Shown: piece by piece, positions 21,695 to 32,420 of the stretch
How positions within the stretch are numbered: the stretch's first letter is position 1
Layout of the letters: every line of letters starts with the position of its first letter
From: Uloborus plumipes
Lineage: Eukaryota > Arthropoda > Arachnida > Araneae > Uloboridae
Length of the DNA: 64,000 nucleotides
Direction: 5' to 3'
NCBI GenBank assembly: GCA_038373865.1
Contig: JAXGGA010000464.1
Coordinates: 1-64,000, forward strand
Notes under the pieces: generated by a model
Databases searched by the model: none
The model's input: only the letters and a program-made list of their open reading frames with translations
Told to the model about the DNA's origin: nothing
Position numbers and translations under genes: made by a program

Positions 21695-23734
21695 GGGGAA
21701 GACCGCCTATATTGGACCCCCTAAGAACAGGTGGCCTGTGTCGCTCAATGTGTAGCAAAACAAAAATACCAAATAGGTCATCGTAAGCTAAATTTAATCA
21801 GGAACAGCCCTAGGAGCTTATATTTTCTAAAAATATGGAAATTATTTTTTAAAAAATTATCTTACAAAAAGTTGCAAAAGTCCAATTTAGGAATATATGC
21901 GCCTATATTGAACCATGCGCTTCCTAAACTGGACCGTACCAGGAAATCATAGAATAATTTATATTTGAACTATACATCTTTTTTCCAGGATTTGCAGTAG
22001 AATTTCTTTTGCTTCGGTCTCATTTAGGCAGTGTTGATACACTCACCGATGGCATTTCATGCATTTAATCATGTTTTGCGCTTCATCTCTATGACAAATA
22101 TTGTAATAACAATTGTTTTGTGTACTTTCTTTCTTATTCTTGTGTGACCTTTTCTGCTCTATGCTTCTTTCATACGGCGTTAGAATGATTGCTGAGATAG
22201 CCTTCCTTTTTGTTCTTTCTATTTTTTAGGTAAATTGATATGTGAGCCTTGCCTTTACAAAATCATAGTTGAAGTTGACAATCCTGCTTTGATGAGAACT
22301 ATCCGCTGATTATGCAGAGCCTGAACTAAATTAAGTCGTAGCTAGTTCTTATACATGGTGTACAACAGTGCTCCAGCCAAGTCAATGCCGCTAAACACAT
22401 GTCAAATAACAGACCAAACTCCTGTTCTTTAGAATTAACTCACAGCATTTGCCATGGCCTTGATTGAGGTTTACCCATAAGAGTTACCAAACAGTTCTTC
22501 TATTCGATATTGGGTAATGGATCTCATTGAATGTTCTTGCATCCACGTATCACACGCTCGATTAAAATATGTGGACAGAGGCTGAAAAAAGAACATCTTG
22601 CATAGTGTGCTTAAGGATAAAGCATTATTATATCGCTCTCGTTAACCAAGTTTATTGCATCTATGCTCTTGGTTTAACGGTTTTGATGAAATATTGTATC
22701 AATTGTGTGAGTTATCGTTTGTGATCCAACCTTTTTTTGAACAAGCATATTGCTCACCAGGGGGTGCTTATACGATAAGCACATACATGGAACCTATTCT
22801 TTTGAAAATAAGCATGGGGAGGGAGGGAGGGCGTAGCAATTCTGTTGCACTCATGCAGCAAATAGCAAGTGTGTTTCTAACACGTTCACAACACATTACT
22901 GCTCCAAACTAGTGTTTACCTTTATACGTCAATATATTTTTGGGGCTTTTGGACAGTGAAAAGACTGGTTTCATCTACATTGAACATTTTAGTAGCATAT
23001 TAATTGCTTCTTTTTAAAATCTTTTCGAACAAATCGAAGAATTTCATTTTTTTCCTCTGTAAACCAGCACTAATTTTATTTAAATTAATAACTATGCTTA
23101 ACAACCTGAAACTGCAACTTAATGGAAAAAAGAGAAAAAAAAAAACAAATACTTCAAGAATTTGCAGCTTCTAGAAAATATGCTTGATAAAAAAAATGAA
23201 TATCGTGAATAGGTGTTAAAGTATGCTTAAAATAATCTTAACTACGCAATTAAATCAGATGAGTCACTTATTTAAAGTTACAGTTAATAAAAAGTCTTGC
23301 TTAAAATCATATTCTTAAATTGGACCACCGGTCCAATATAGGAAAATTTTTTCGGTCCAATAAAGGAAAACATGCCATTTTTTATTCTTCAGCTTATTTC
23401 TCTGTCAAAAATTACCACAATCGAGCATGTAAATACATAGATGTGATCCTTATTAAACACAGATTATCATGCTATAACAGTAGTTTACCTCAGCCCACAA
23501 GTTTTAGTACTATCTTACTAGGTACAAGTCCGAAAAATAAGATTTTACACGTTTCCAACATAAATCATGCCGTAACTCACGCTACGAAGTTCGAAGACTG
23601 ATGAAACTTCATACACATTGATTTTATTCCTAAAACTTTATGTATCTGCCGTTAAAGTGTAGCATAGATCTCTGTACTTGATTTTAAACCCGAGGTCCAA
23701 TTTAAGCAGTGGTCCAATATAGGCGGTCTTCCCC
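21695..23734. mobile_element. Pogo-like DNA transposon, complete ends, dead transposase
   Basis: The termini GGGGAAGACCGCCTATATTG and GGTCCAATATAGGCGGTCTT...CCCC are near-perfect inverted repeats, flanked by TA at 21693-21694 and 23735-23736. Subterminal GGTCCAAT / TATATTGAACC words recur (21905, 23320-23360, 23690), a common arrangement for transposase binding. The interior encodes a decayed DDE_1-type transposase on the minus strand (22250-23130). It is the one element here whose superfamily (Tc1/IS630-pogo) can be read from both ends and protein. Confidence 0.85.
22250..23130 (-). pseudogene. Decayed pogo/Tigger-type (DDE_1) transposase
   Basis: Reading the minus strand and tolerating frame slips, recognisable blocks occur in family order. 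FFDLFEKILKR then KMFNVDETSLFTVQKPQK carries the first catalytic Asp in NVDET. TPSLPPHA..F and APPGEQYACSKKGWITN match the central PPMLIF...APPG...GW block. A YFIKTVKP block follows, then NRACDTWMQEHSMRSITQYR and IEELFGNSY match the post-catalytic region. There are numerous stops and at least several frameshifts, so no enzyme can be made. The N-terminal HTH region was not recognised. The assignment rests on remembered motif order, not on a search. Confidence 0.72.
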
Positions 23735-24287
23735 TATTTTGACGTGGTGGACAAACTTTGAGGGCATGTATCTCAGAAAATAAATAGAGCAGGAACCTAA
23801 CAATTTGGACTTTTCCATGCCTCTATATGATCAACATGTGTGCCAAATTAAAAGAAAATCCGAGTTGGTCGTGCGACCAACTTTTCTTTTTTCTGGTGAG
23901 TTAGTATGGAATCACTCGCCGTAAAAAAAATAAATAAATAAAATTACATTGAACATACACACTAGTTTTTTAACCTACAACCTGGAGCATAATTTCAAGA
24001 ATAATTTCCCAAAATTTAAAGTAAAAACATCAAACAATATTTTTTTTAGAGTAAAAAAAAAAAGAAAAAAAAATGTGTGGTAAAATATTTCATGTTTTAC
24101 ATTAGGTGATGCTTAGCATATATTATTCAGCTTATTTAGGTTTTTGTTATTTTAATCACTTTTTTTGTTTTATTTATGGGTGAACTAAATTAAAACAAAC
24201 ACTATATTGTTTTGTCATTCTTTTCATGCATAAATAAATGTAATAAAATTTGTATTTCAAAATAATTGAATCGAAAAAGCCAATGTT

Positions 24288-24459
24288 CAGGGCCCTCATT
24301 TCAGGTTTTTCCTGAGGGAGGGACAAATAGTCCAAAAACAGTGCAATTTCATTGGAAAACAGCAAAAACCACGCCCACTTATATGTAAAGGCATTGATTT
24401 CTCAAAGCCAGGGGGGGGGGCTAATGACCCCCCCCCCCCCCCCGTAAATGTCTGGCCTG
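24288..24459. mobile_element. hAT-type MITE, copy 2 (perfect 8-bp TSD CCAATGTT)
   Basis: Same family and orientation as 4245-4423. It starts CAGGGCCCTCATTTCAGG, ends TGTCTGGCCTG, and is bounded by perfect CCAATGTT repeats at 24280-24287 and 24460-24467. The interior ends in G9 and C16 runs that would pair into a stem. It is inserted in a decayed pogo-type relic. Confidence 0.88.
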
Positions 24460-24479
24460 CCAATGTTCAGAATACAACT

Positions 24480-24770
24480 TTTGTTAGAAGAATTTCTTTC
24501 AGAAAATGTTGTTTGGGAGTTAGTTAAAGTGGCTTATTTTATTTAAAAAAATACGTATGGCAAACAAATCGTGAAAAAGCTAATTTCATATAATGTAGTT
24601 GCAGGAGTAGCAACATTTAAGATTTCGACAACAAGTGAAGCTGCTTCTTCGATATTGAAACAACATAAGTCCAGTATATGTTCTCTTTTTCAACGAATAA
24701 AAGCTTCTATTATAAGTATACTATCACCTACACCAAGAACCTAAAGTAAGTACCTTCCTCGTCCTGGGGA
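24480..24770 (+). pseudogene. Second copy of the pogo-like transposase tail
   Basis: The plus strand reads KVAYF, then after a gap KISTTSEAASSILKQHKSSI and a SPTPRT motif, matching the minus-strand relic at 11780-12113 at both DNA and protein level. It is the eroded remainder of an element cut by the hAT MITE at 24288-24459. Confidence 0.45.
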
Positions 24771-25149
24771 TGCAGTGTATGATAGAGGGAAAATATTGTT
24801 AGAATGCCGCTCAGCCTCATTTGGTAAGTAAGTAAAAAAAAATTGTAGGATCCACAAGAAAAAATAACACATATACAGAATGAAATTGGCCAAATTTTAA
24901 CAAGCCCGACAATTTTGGAAGATTGCATAAAGGAACAGACAGTCTAAAGAAACAATAAATTAATAAAAATGCCTTTAAACAAAGAAAAAAAAATAATTTG
25001 CACTTTGGCATTATAATTTTAACCGAAGATATACATTTTTATGTCTATAATTTAACAACTATTGGTCGTGTCCCATTGCATACAACTTATATGCAAACTA
25101 ATTATAAATTACAAAATGGCTATGCATTCAAGAACCTTAACGTTTTAAT

Positions 25150-26266
25150 TAGAGATGGAACGAAGCTTCGGCCGGGCCGAAGCTTCGGCCAATTTGCCCA
25201 ATTTGCCGAAGCTTCGGTCTGGCCGAAGCATGAGTTGTGATTCGGCCGCTTCGGCCTGAAATTTATGCAGCGAATGAAAGACAAGTAAAAAAGAATACAT
25301 GATAGGGTAAGTGCTCCAGTAGTCGGCTACAATGACATAAAACTCCTCATAAATAGTAGTACATTTTTAATTCAAAATCAGATATGACGCATTCACACAT
25401 TCATGTACTTATCCTCAATCATCAATCAGTGGCAGTTAAGTTTCGGGTACTTTTTCTTGAATTAATAATGAGTCATTTCATTTTGAATGGTGTGCCCGTC
25501 ATCCAAGATTGCGATTCTGCTTATTTTTCAGGTAAGATGATTCTGTGGCCGACTACTGGAGCATTTACTAGTGTTGACAACAGCTTGGATTTTAACATAA
25601 CTTTTTTTTTAATTTCTGAAACAAGTAGATGATTCACTATCAGAAAGGTTCATCCTTGTAAAGTTTTACTTGTTTTTGTTACTGTATTGATAGCTGAAAG
25701 TTCTAGGTTAGCCAAGATCAACAAAAGATCTCTTAAATAGCCGACTACTGGTGCTTTTACCCTACTATTTTTTCGAATTCACCAAAAACTGAAGCATTTT
25801 GCATTTAAGAATATTAAGATAAATATATAACACAGCGTAAATAGTAGTAGATTGGGTAGTTCTATGGTATAATACATGATCATATCAGTTTTTTTATTAT
25901 AAAACATCAACTGAATTGCAGACTGAGCTCTTCATGTTCCAAGTAGAGCTTCCTACTACTAATTTGCAAAACGAAAATAGTAATGTCGTCTTTTCTTGTA
26001 CTAGCAGTACAAAGCAAAACAAAACAAGAAAACTTTTAATTAGTGAAATTAATTTAAGAATGACTCAATAAGCTGAAAATGTTGTGTAACGCTAAGAATA
26101 TTAAAACATATGGAGAAAAGTATAAAACTCTACGCATTTATTATGCATTTAATCCAAAAACTTCAATATGTGCTCCAGCCGAAGCTTCGGCCGAAGCTTC
26201 GGCCATTAATTGGCCGAAGCTTCGGTATTCGGCGCTTCGGCCAAATGCCGCTTCGTTCCATCTCTA
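25150..26266. mobile_element. Non-autonomous hAT element with 8-bp TSD and GAAGCTTCGGCC subterminal repeats
   Basis: The element starts TAGAGATGGAACGAAGC and ends GCTTCGTTCCATCTCTA. Perfect GTTTTAAT duplications flank it at 25142-25149 and 26267-26274, as hAT transposases create. Both subterminal regions are packed with the palindromic word CCGAAGCTTCGG (at least three left, three right), the usual transposase-binding layout of hAT ends. The GC-rich ends contrast with the AT-rich core. There is no transposase frame. It was later hit by the MITE at 25305-25762. Confidence 0.92.
25305..25762. mobile_element. TA-flanked MITE nested in the hAT element
   Basis: The ends GGGTAAGTGCTCCAGTAGTC and GACTACTGGTGCTTTTACCC are inverted repeats, with TA at 25303-25304 and 25763-25764. 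The core word AGTAGTCGGC recurs internally as GCCGACTACTGGAGCATTTA at 25541. GGGTAAGTG links it to the pogo-type elements of the window. Confidence 0.85.
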
Positions 26267-26274
26267 GTTTTAAT

Positions 26275-27407
26275 TGATTGACCCAGTAAGTGCCAGATAT
26301 TTATAAATAAATCTGAAGCTTAAATTTCAATTTAAACTGCATGTTCTTTCTAGAGAATAAAAATTAAATGGTGTTTTAGTGGCTGAATCTTTAGTGAATA
26401 TAGCAAGCAAAACATATTATACCTTATCAATTAATAAGCCAAGCTTAGCTGAAATGCTATCGCAAAGTAATATTTTGAGAATTCGCTTAGCTCATGTAAA
26501 CAGTAGATTAATATTTCAAAATTTTAAATATTCAAGAAGATTTAGTGCATTGTATGACACAAACATAGGATTATGATTAATTTTTAGTAGCAGCTCTTAA
26601 CTTAATAACTTGTTGATGATCTTTAATTCTATAGAACAGTAAATGTATCATATTGTTATTTACGAAATCAGATTAAATAGTTGGATAACGAAGGCTTAAT
26701 AGCAGAAAGGCACTAGAAATTTTAAATGTTTTCCCTTTATTTCTTCGAAAATTAATTCTGGATACAATTTATTAGATTAGAGTACTTCCCAGAAAAATAA
26801 TGAATATAGAATAAAATACTCTCTGCTGTCTACAAGTTCTTTTCAGCATAAAACGGGTTCTCTCTTCTTTCCAATAACTTTGACAAATCATTAGATAGTC
26901 AAAATTAAAACGTAATAAAAAAAAGTTATAACAAGAAATAAAGAAGGGCAATTCCAAATGAAAACTTAAACCACAATGAGAAAAGATTTTTCTCATCAGA
27001 ATGAGATTTGTACTTGTTAATATTGAAGAAAAATGATCAAAGTATTGGGAATTTTACTAAAAATTGGAGGAAACTCCGTTTTGTTTTTTATGAGGTTTTG
27101 CAGAAAGTTAAAAATGAGCGTTGAAAGAGTTACTTGAACACATGCATTTTAGACAGCTTTCTCAAGACTAAGTTCAAACCATTTTTTAAAGTTTACATAA
27201 TTTTTATGTGGATACATTCTTCATATAATCCTGCCTATGATTTATAAATTCCTGTACCCTTATTTTATACTTATTTGTAGAGGCCTAATTATCAGTTTTT
27301 CGATGTCCCGTTCCATCACAGAAATATATAATTTTTAGCTGCATTTTGAAACTATCAACATTTATTAAGTATCAATCTATATCGTCAATAACTGTTATGC
27401 GACAAAT
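26275..27407. other. AT-rich, nothing recognised
   Basis: Short open frames here have no recognisable motif and look like chance. Confidence 0.5.
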
Positions 27408-27653
27408 GAAGGGCTGGGAGGATGGAGGAGCTATGTTACATTTTGAAAAATGAACACTCTGGACAGTGGATACAGGTAAGCAAATAAAACTTGGCACATC
27501 AAACAGTAGATGTCATTAGACAAATTTCATACATACACTAACGACAAAACAAAAAAACGAAAAAGCTGCAACAACTGCAACAATAAAACTTTTAACTTTA
27601 ATTACTAGAAATTTCTGTTTTGTCACTTAACTCCTTCATATCCCATGTCCTTC
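27408..27653. mobile_element. AAGGGCTTGG MITE, copy 2
   Basis: This copy is in the same orientation as 9995-10233 and is alignable along its full length, with ends GAAGGGCTGGGAGGATGGAG and CATATCCCATGTCCTTC. Divergence suggests both copies are old. Confidence 0.72.
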
Positions 27654-29269
27654 GAATATGAAACACCATCGCAACTTCAAATAGCAAAGCTAAGCAACTG
27701 CCTAGAAAATGGGTAAAAAATGCAGAGCACTTACGAGCAAAAATAACTCTAAAATTACACAAAACTACGAAATTGTCTTCGATTCATGAGATTTTAAAAA
27801 TATTTTTTCCTCCTCTTCTTCCTTTCATTTAACACGCTATTTCACAAGAGCGGGAAAATTGCTTCTGAGCAATGATGGAATCGAACTAAATCAAAGAGAA
27901 TGATTCCTTTCATTGCCTCATAATCCTCAAAATTTGTTCCCATCTTTATTACATTTCTTGCTCTTACTTTGTTTGATATCATGTCATTGCTTTTAAAGTT
28001 CCCTCAAAGTTGCTGTTTGCTCGATTGACTTGAAATTGATATTTTTATTTGATTCTAAAATGTTTTTATCAGATAAAATCTCTCGTAAATTCTGAGAGCA
28101 ATAAAGACTAAAGGGGGTAGCATTTTAATTAAGATTGTATTTCACTTTGAGTGGAAAAAAATCTAACCCCGAATTTTTCTGTGAATCAATTAAGAGGTAT
28201 ACTTTTAATTTAAATGCATTGGTTTAAAAGATTTTTAATACTTTGTTATTGTATATAATACAAAACTTTTGGTTGAAATTACATTTGTCTGTTTTAAACA
28301 CATTACGTAGCCGTTTTAAAGTCGTAGTCTTTATTAAACTTTAATTATTATTATTTTTATGTATCCAGTTTAATTTTCTCAGTGCATTAAAAATGAAGAA
28401 GCAACATTCCATAATAGTTGTCATATCATTACAGCTCTTTAAATATTAAGTAATATTGCAACATTATGAAAAACAATGTGGTGATATATTTGAACTTAAT
28501 AAAGAAGGAAGTTTTGAAAAATTGTGATCACCAAATAGATTAGATAGTTAAACTATTTGTAAGTTAAACATTGTGTATTGAAAAAGGCGTTCTTTGTTAC
28601 TTCGAAACTGCAGTGATCCTGCCCACTTGTTCTGTTAACTTTAATTTTTTTTTTCGTTTTTTCTAAACACAAAGGTATTTGCTTATTTATTTATTTATTT
28701 TTTCCAATTTTAAACTGGTTTTAGAATTTCCAATTTTTGGAGTTTCAGTTTCAGATAATATGAAATGCATTAGTAGGGTTGGTTCGGGTAAGTGGGCCAC
28801 TGGGGTAAGTGGACCACCCCAATTAAAACTGAACTGCGCGTATAGTTTTTATATTTTTTTGTGCTGATCATGTCAAATTGCATCATAGTAATTGCTTTTG
28901 CAGAAATTTGGGTTTCATGGAACTTTTTTTCAGATTATATAATTTATGGCAAAAAAAATTCCAATGTTTTTTATTTTTTTTGCGACTTCAAGCAACATTT
29001 TTCAAAGAATTGTTTTCATGCTAGTTTTTATTATTTTTTCTATGTTCATCAAGTTTTCTTATAGGGTTTAAACTAAAGTACACATTGAAATGAGAATTTT
29101 TATGCAAAGTATTATTAATAAGTGTTTAAGGGGAGGGGTCCCAATTACCTCTTGGTTTTTCGTTATTAGGGTAAGTGGGCCCCCTCACTATGGTGTAAGT
29201 GGGCCCCCTTATAATAATGATGATTTCAAAATGAAAAACAGTTTTGATGAAGCAATTTCTACGATGAAA

Positions 29270-29557
29270 TGAAAGATAGTTACGGAGACTTAGAAGAATT
29301 TGATGGTTTAGATACAAAAACTGCTAAAGCTTGTAATTATGTATTTATGAAACTTGCATCAAGGAAAACCATAAAGTATTAAGAAGATCGAATTTTAAAA
29401 TATGATACAAATGAAAAAAAATACTGAAAAATTTAATAGAAAGAATAGAAATAGCTACACTTTTTATTGGTTGGATGTAGGTGATGTTAGATTTATAATT
29501 GTGGATGAAATGATAACGTTTCCTACTAAAAAATCTTTAAATACAGGCTGCCATTAA
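29270..29557 (+). pseudogene. Transposase C-terminal remnant, second copy
   Basis: Parallel to 13790-14078. The blocks NYVFMKLASRKTIKY and FYWLDVGDVRFI can be read and the frame ends at a TAA (29555-29557). A TAA after the KTIKY block and frame slips break it further. Confidence 0.5.
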
Positions 29558-30289
29558 GTGCTTCCATTTTTTTTCAACCTATATTTTTTTTCCTATTTTA
29601 TTGTCTAAAATTGATCTTAATCGACTACATTAAGTTTGATCAACATTAATTTATATTAGTCCGGGAGCTAACTGTCAAAAATCAATGGAATACTGCAAAT
29701 CGTGATAAGAAGATGACACTTGGTAGGAATGTTGCTAATGGCTATACAATGAGACCCAGAGGCACTTTCAAAAACCGTTTCAATCCAAGATGGCGGCGTT
29801 TTTCAAAATGGCGGCCTATGCTACTGCTTTTGCAATTTAACTGACACAAAAGAGGTTTTTATATCAAATTATATGTTTTTCAGGCCAAGGATTTCATTTA
29901 GTATGTTGAAAAAAAGCTAAATGTTCATTTTGATGTTTATTTTTTTTATTTATTTTTAAGAATTATATTGTTTACGAGAAGACTACATGTAGTATCCAAA
30001 ATCTTTTAGAAAGTTAGCCAAATTGCGACCGAAGAAAATAAACTTGGAAACCTGGTGCGGTGGTAACCTAACTCAAATTAGTCTCCTAAGAACTCCACAC
30101 ACATCTCCCAGCGGTGCTGCTATTGTTAGAAGCATTCCGAGAAGGCCCGTTTAGTCTGTGGAGTTAGCGACAAAAACAGCCGAAATATTTCACTTCCGGA
30201 TATCAGTGTGAAATTTTACTACAGAGCTTATGTACATATATAAGAACAAAAAACCGCCGAGAGACACTTGATCAGGGGTCATGAACTCC

Positions 30290-31880
30290 CGTGATGACGT
30301 CATCAAGATGACCACTTTTACAGGTAAATACGTTCGTTTAATTGCTTAAAACTCCATCATGGATTGAAATATTGCAAAACTCAAATGTATCATTTGAAAG
30401 CTCTTTGAAAGAGCTATTTGGAAAGATTTAATTTTTCTTTCTGAGTTCAAGGTCCCACCTTTAATGACGTCATCAAAATGGCCGCTTTTACAGGTAAATA
30501 CGTTTGTTTAACTCCCCCTAAAACTCCATCATAGATTTAAATATTTCAAAACTCAACTATATCATGTGAAAGCTCTTCAAATGATCTATTTGGAAAGGTT
30601 TAATGTTTCTTTCTGAGGTCAAGGGCCCACCTGTGATGACGTCATCAAATGGCCGCTTTTACATGTAAATACGTTCGTTTAACTGCTTAAAACTCCATCA
30701 TAGATTAAAATATTGCAAAATTCAAATATATCATCTGAAAGCTCTTTAAAAGAGCTATTTAGAAAGATGTAATTTTTCTTTCTAAGGTTCGTGCCCACCT
30801 GTGATGACGTCATCAAAATGGCCGCTTTTACAGGTAAATACGTTTCTTTAACTCCCCCTAAAACTCCATCATAGATTCAAATATTGCAAAACTCAAATAT
30901 ATCGTCTAAAAGCTCTTTAAAAGAGCTATTTAAAAAGATTTAATTTTTCTTTCTAAGGTCAAGGGCCTACCTGTGATGACGTCATCAAAATAGCCGCTTT
31001 TACAGGTAAATACGTTTGTTTAACTCCCCCTAAAACTCCATCATATATTTAAATATTTCAAAACTCAACTATATAATATAAAAGCGCTTTAAAAGATCTA
31101 TTTAGAAAGATTTAATTTTTCTTTCTGAGGTCAAGGGCCCACCTATGATGACGTCATCAAAATGGCCGCTTTTACAGGTAAATACGTTTATTTAACTGCT
31201 TAAAACTCTATCATAGATTGAAGTATTGGAAAACTCAAATATATCATCTGAAAGCTCTATAAAAGAGCTACTTAGAAAGATTTAATTTTTCTTTCTGAGG
31301 TCAAAGTCTCACCTGCAATGACGTCATCAAAATGGCCGCTTTTACAGGTAAATACATTTGTTAAACTCCCCCTAAAACTCCATCATAGATTAAAATATTT
31401 CAAAACTCAGCTATATCATCTGAAAGCTCTTTAAAAGAGCTATTTAGAAAGATTTAATTTTTCTTACTGAGGTCAAGGGCCCACCTGTGATGACGTCATC
31501 AAAATGGCCGCTTTTACAGGTAAATACGCTCGCTTAACTCCCCCTGAAACTCCATCATAGATTTAAATATTTCAAAACTCAGCTATATCATCTGAAAGCT
31601 CTTTAAAAGAGCTATTTAGAAAGATTTAATTTTTCTTTCTAAAGTCAAAGGCCCACCTGTGATGACGTCATCAAAATGGCCGCTTTTACAGGAAATACGT
31701 TTGTTTAACTCCCCCTAAAACTCCACCATAGATTGAAATATTGCAAAACTCAACTATATCATCTGAAAGCTCTCTAAAAGAGCTATTTAGAAAAATTTCG
31801 TTTTTCTTTCTAAGGTCAAGGGCCCACCTGTGATGACGTCATCAAAATAGCCGCTTTTACAGGTAAATACGTTTGTTATA
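30290..31880 (+). repeat. 172-bp tandem repeat array (10 units) with TGACGTCA palindromes
   Basis: TGACGTCA sits at 30295, 30475, 30647, 30805, 30977, 31149, 31319, 31491, 31663 and 31834, giving a period of 158-180, mostly 170-172. Each unit also contains AATGGCCGCTTTTACAGG, TAAATACGTTTGTTTAACTC and the palindrome AGCTCTTTAAAAGAGCT. Confidence 0.93.
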
Positions 31881-31934
31881 CATTTTCAATTTAAAATTGT
31901 TATAACTTTTCAACTATTTATCTTAGAAAACAAA

Positions 31935-32420
31935 ACCAAGCACTATAAAATAGCTCTTTTAAAGCGCTTTCGGATGATATATTTCAGTTTTGCAATATTT
32001 AAATCTATGATGGAGTTTTAAACAGTTACATGAGCGCATTTACCTGTAAAAGCGGCCATTTTGATGACGTCATCACAGGTGGGCCCTTGACCTCAAAAAG
32101 AAAAACTAAATCTTTCTAAATAGATCTTTTAAAGCGCTTTGAGATGATATATTTGAATTTTGAAAAATTTAAATCTATGATGGAGTTTTAGGGGGAGTTA
32201 AACAAACGTATTTACAAGTAAAAGCGGCCATTTTGATGACGTCATTACAGGTGGGACCTTGAATTCAGAAAGAAAAATTAAATCTTTCCAAATAGCTCTT
32301 TCAAAGAGCTTTCAAATGATACATTTGAGTTTTGCAATATTTCAATCTATGATGGAGTTTTAAGCAATTAAACGAACGTATTTACCTGTAAAAACGGCCA
32401 TCTTGATGACGTCATCACGG
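31935..32420 (-). repeat. Inverted portion of the 172-bp array (3 units)
   Basis: The same unit in reverse orientation, with TGACGTCA or TGACGTCATT context at 32065, 32237 and 32407. Together with the left array it makes a long perfect-to-imperfect hairpin. Confidence 0.9.

Noticed and set aside
30290..32420. Regularly spaced 172-bp repeats as a CRISPR-like array
   Set aside because: Whole units are repeated without unique spacers, inside a foldback element of an animal genome.
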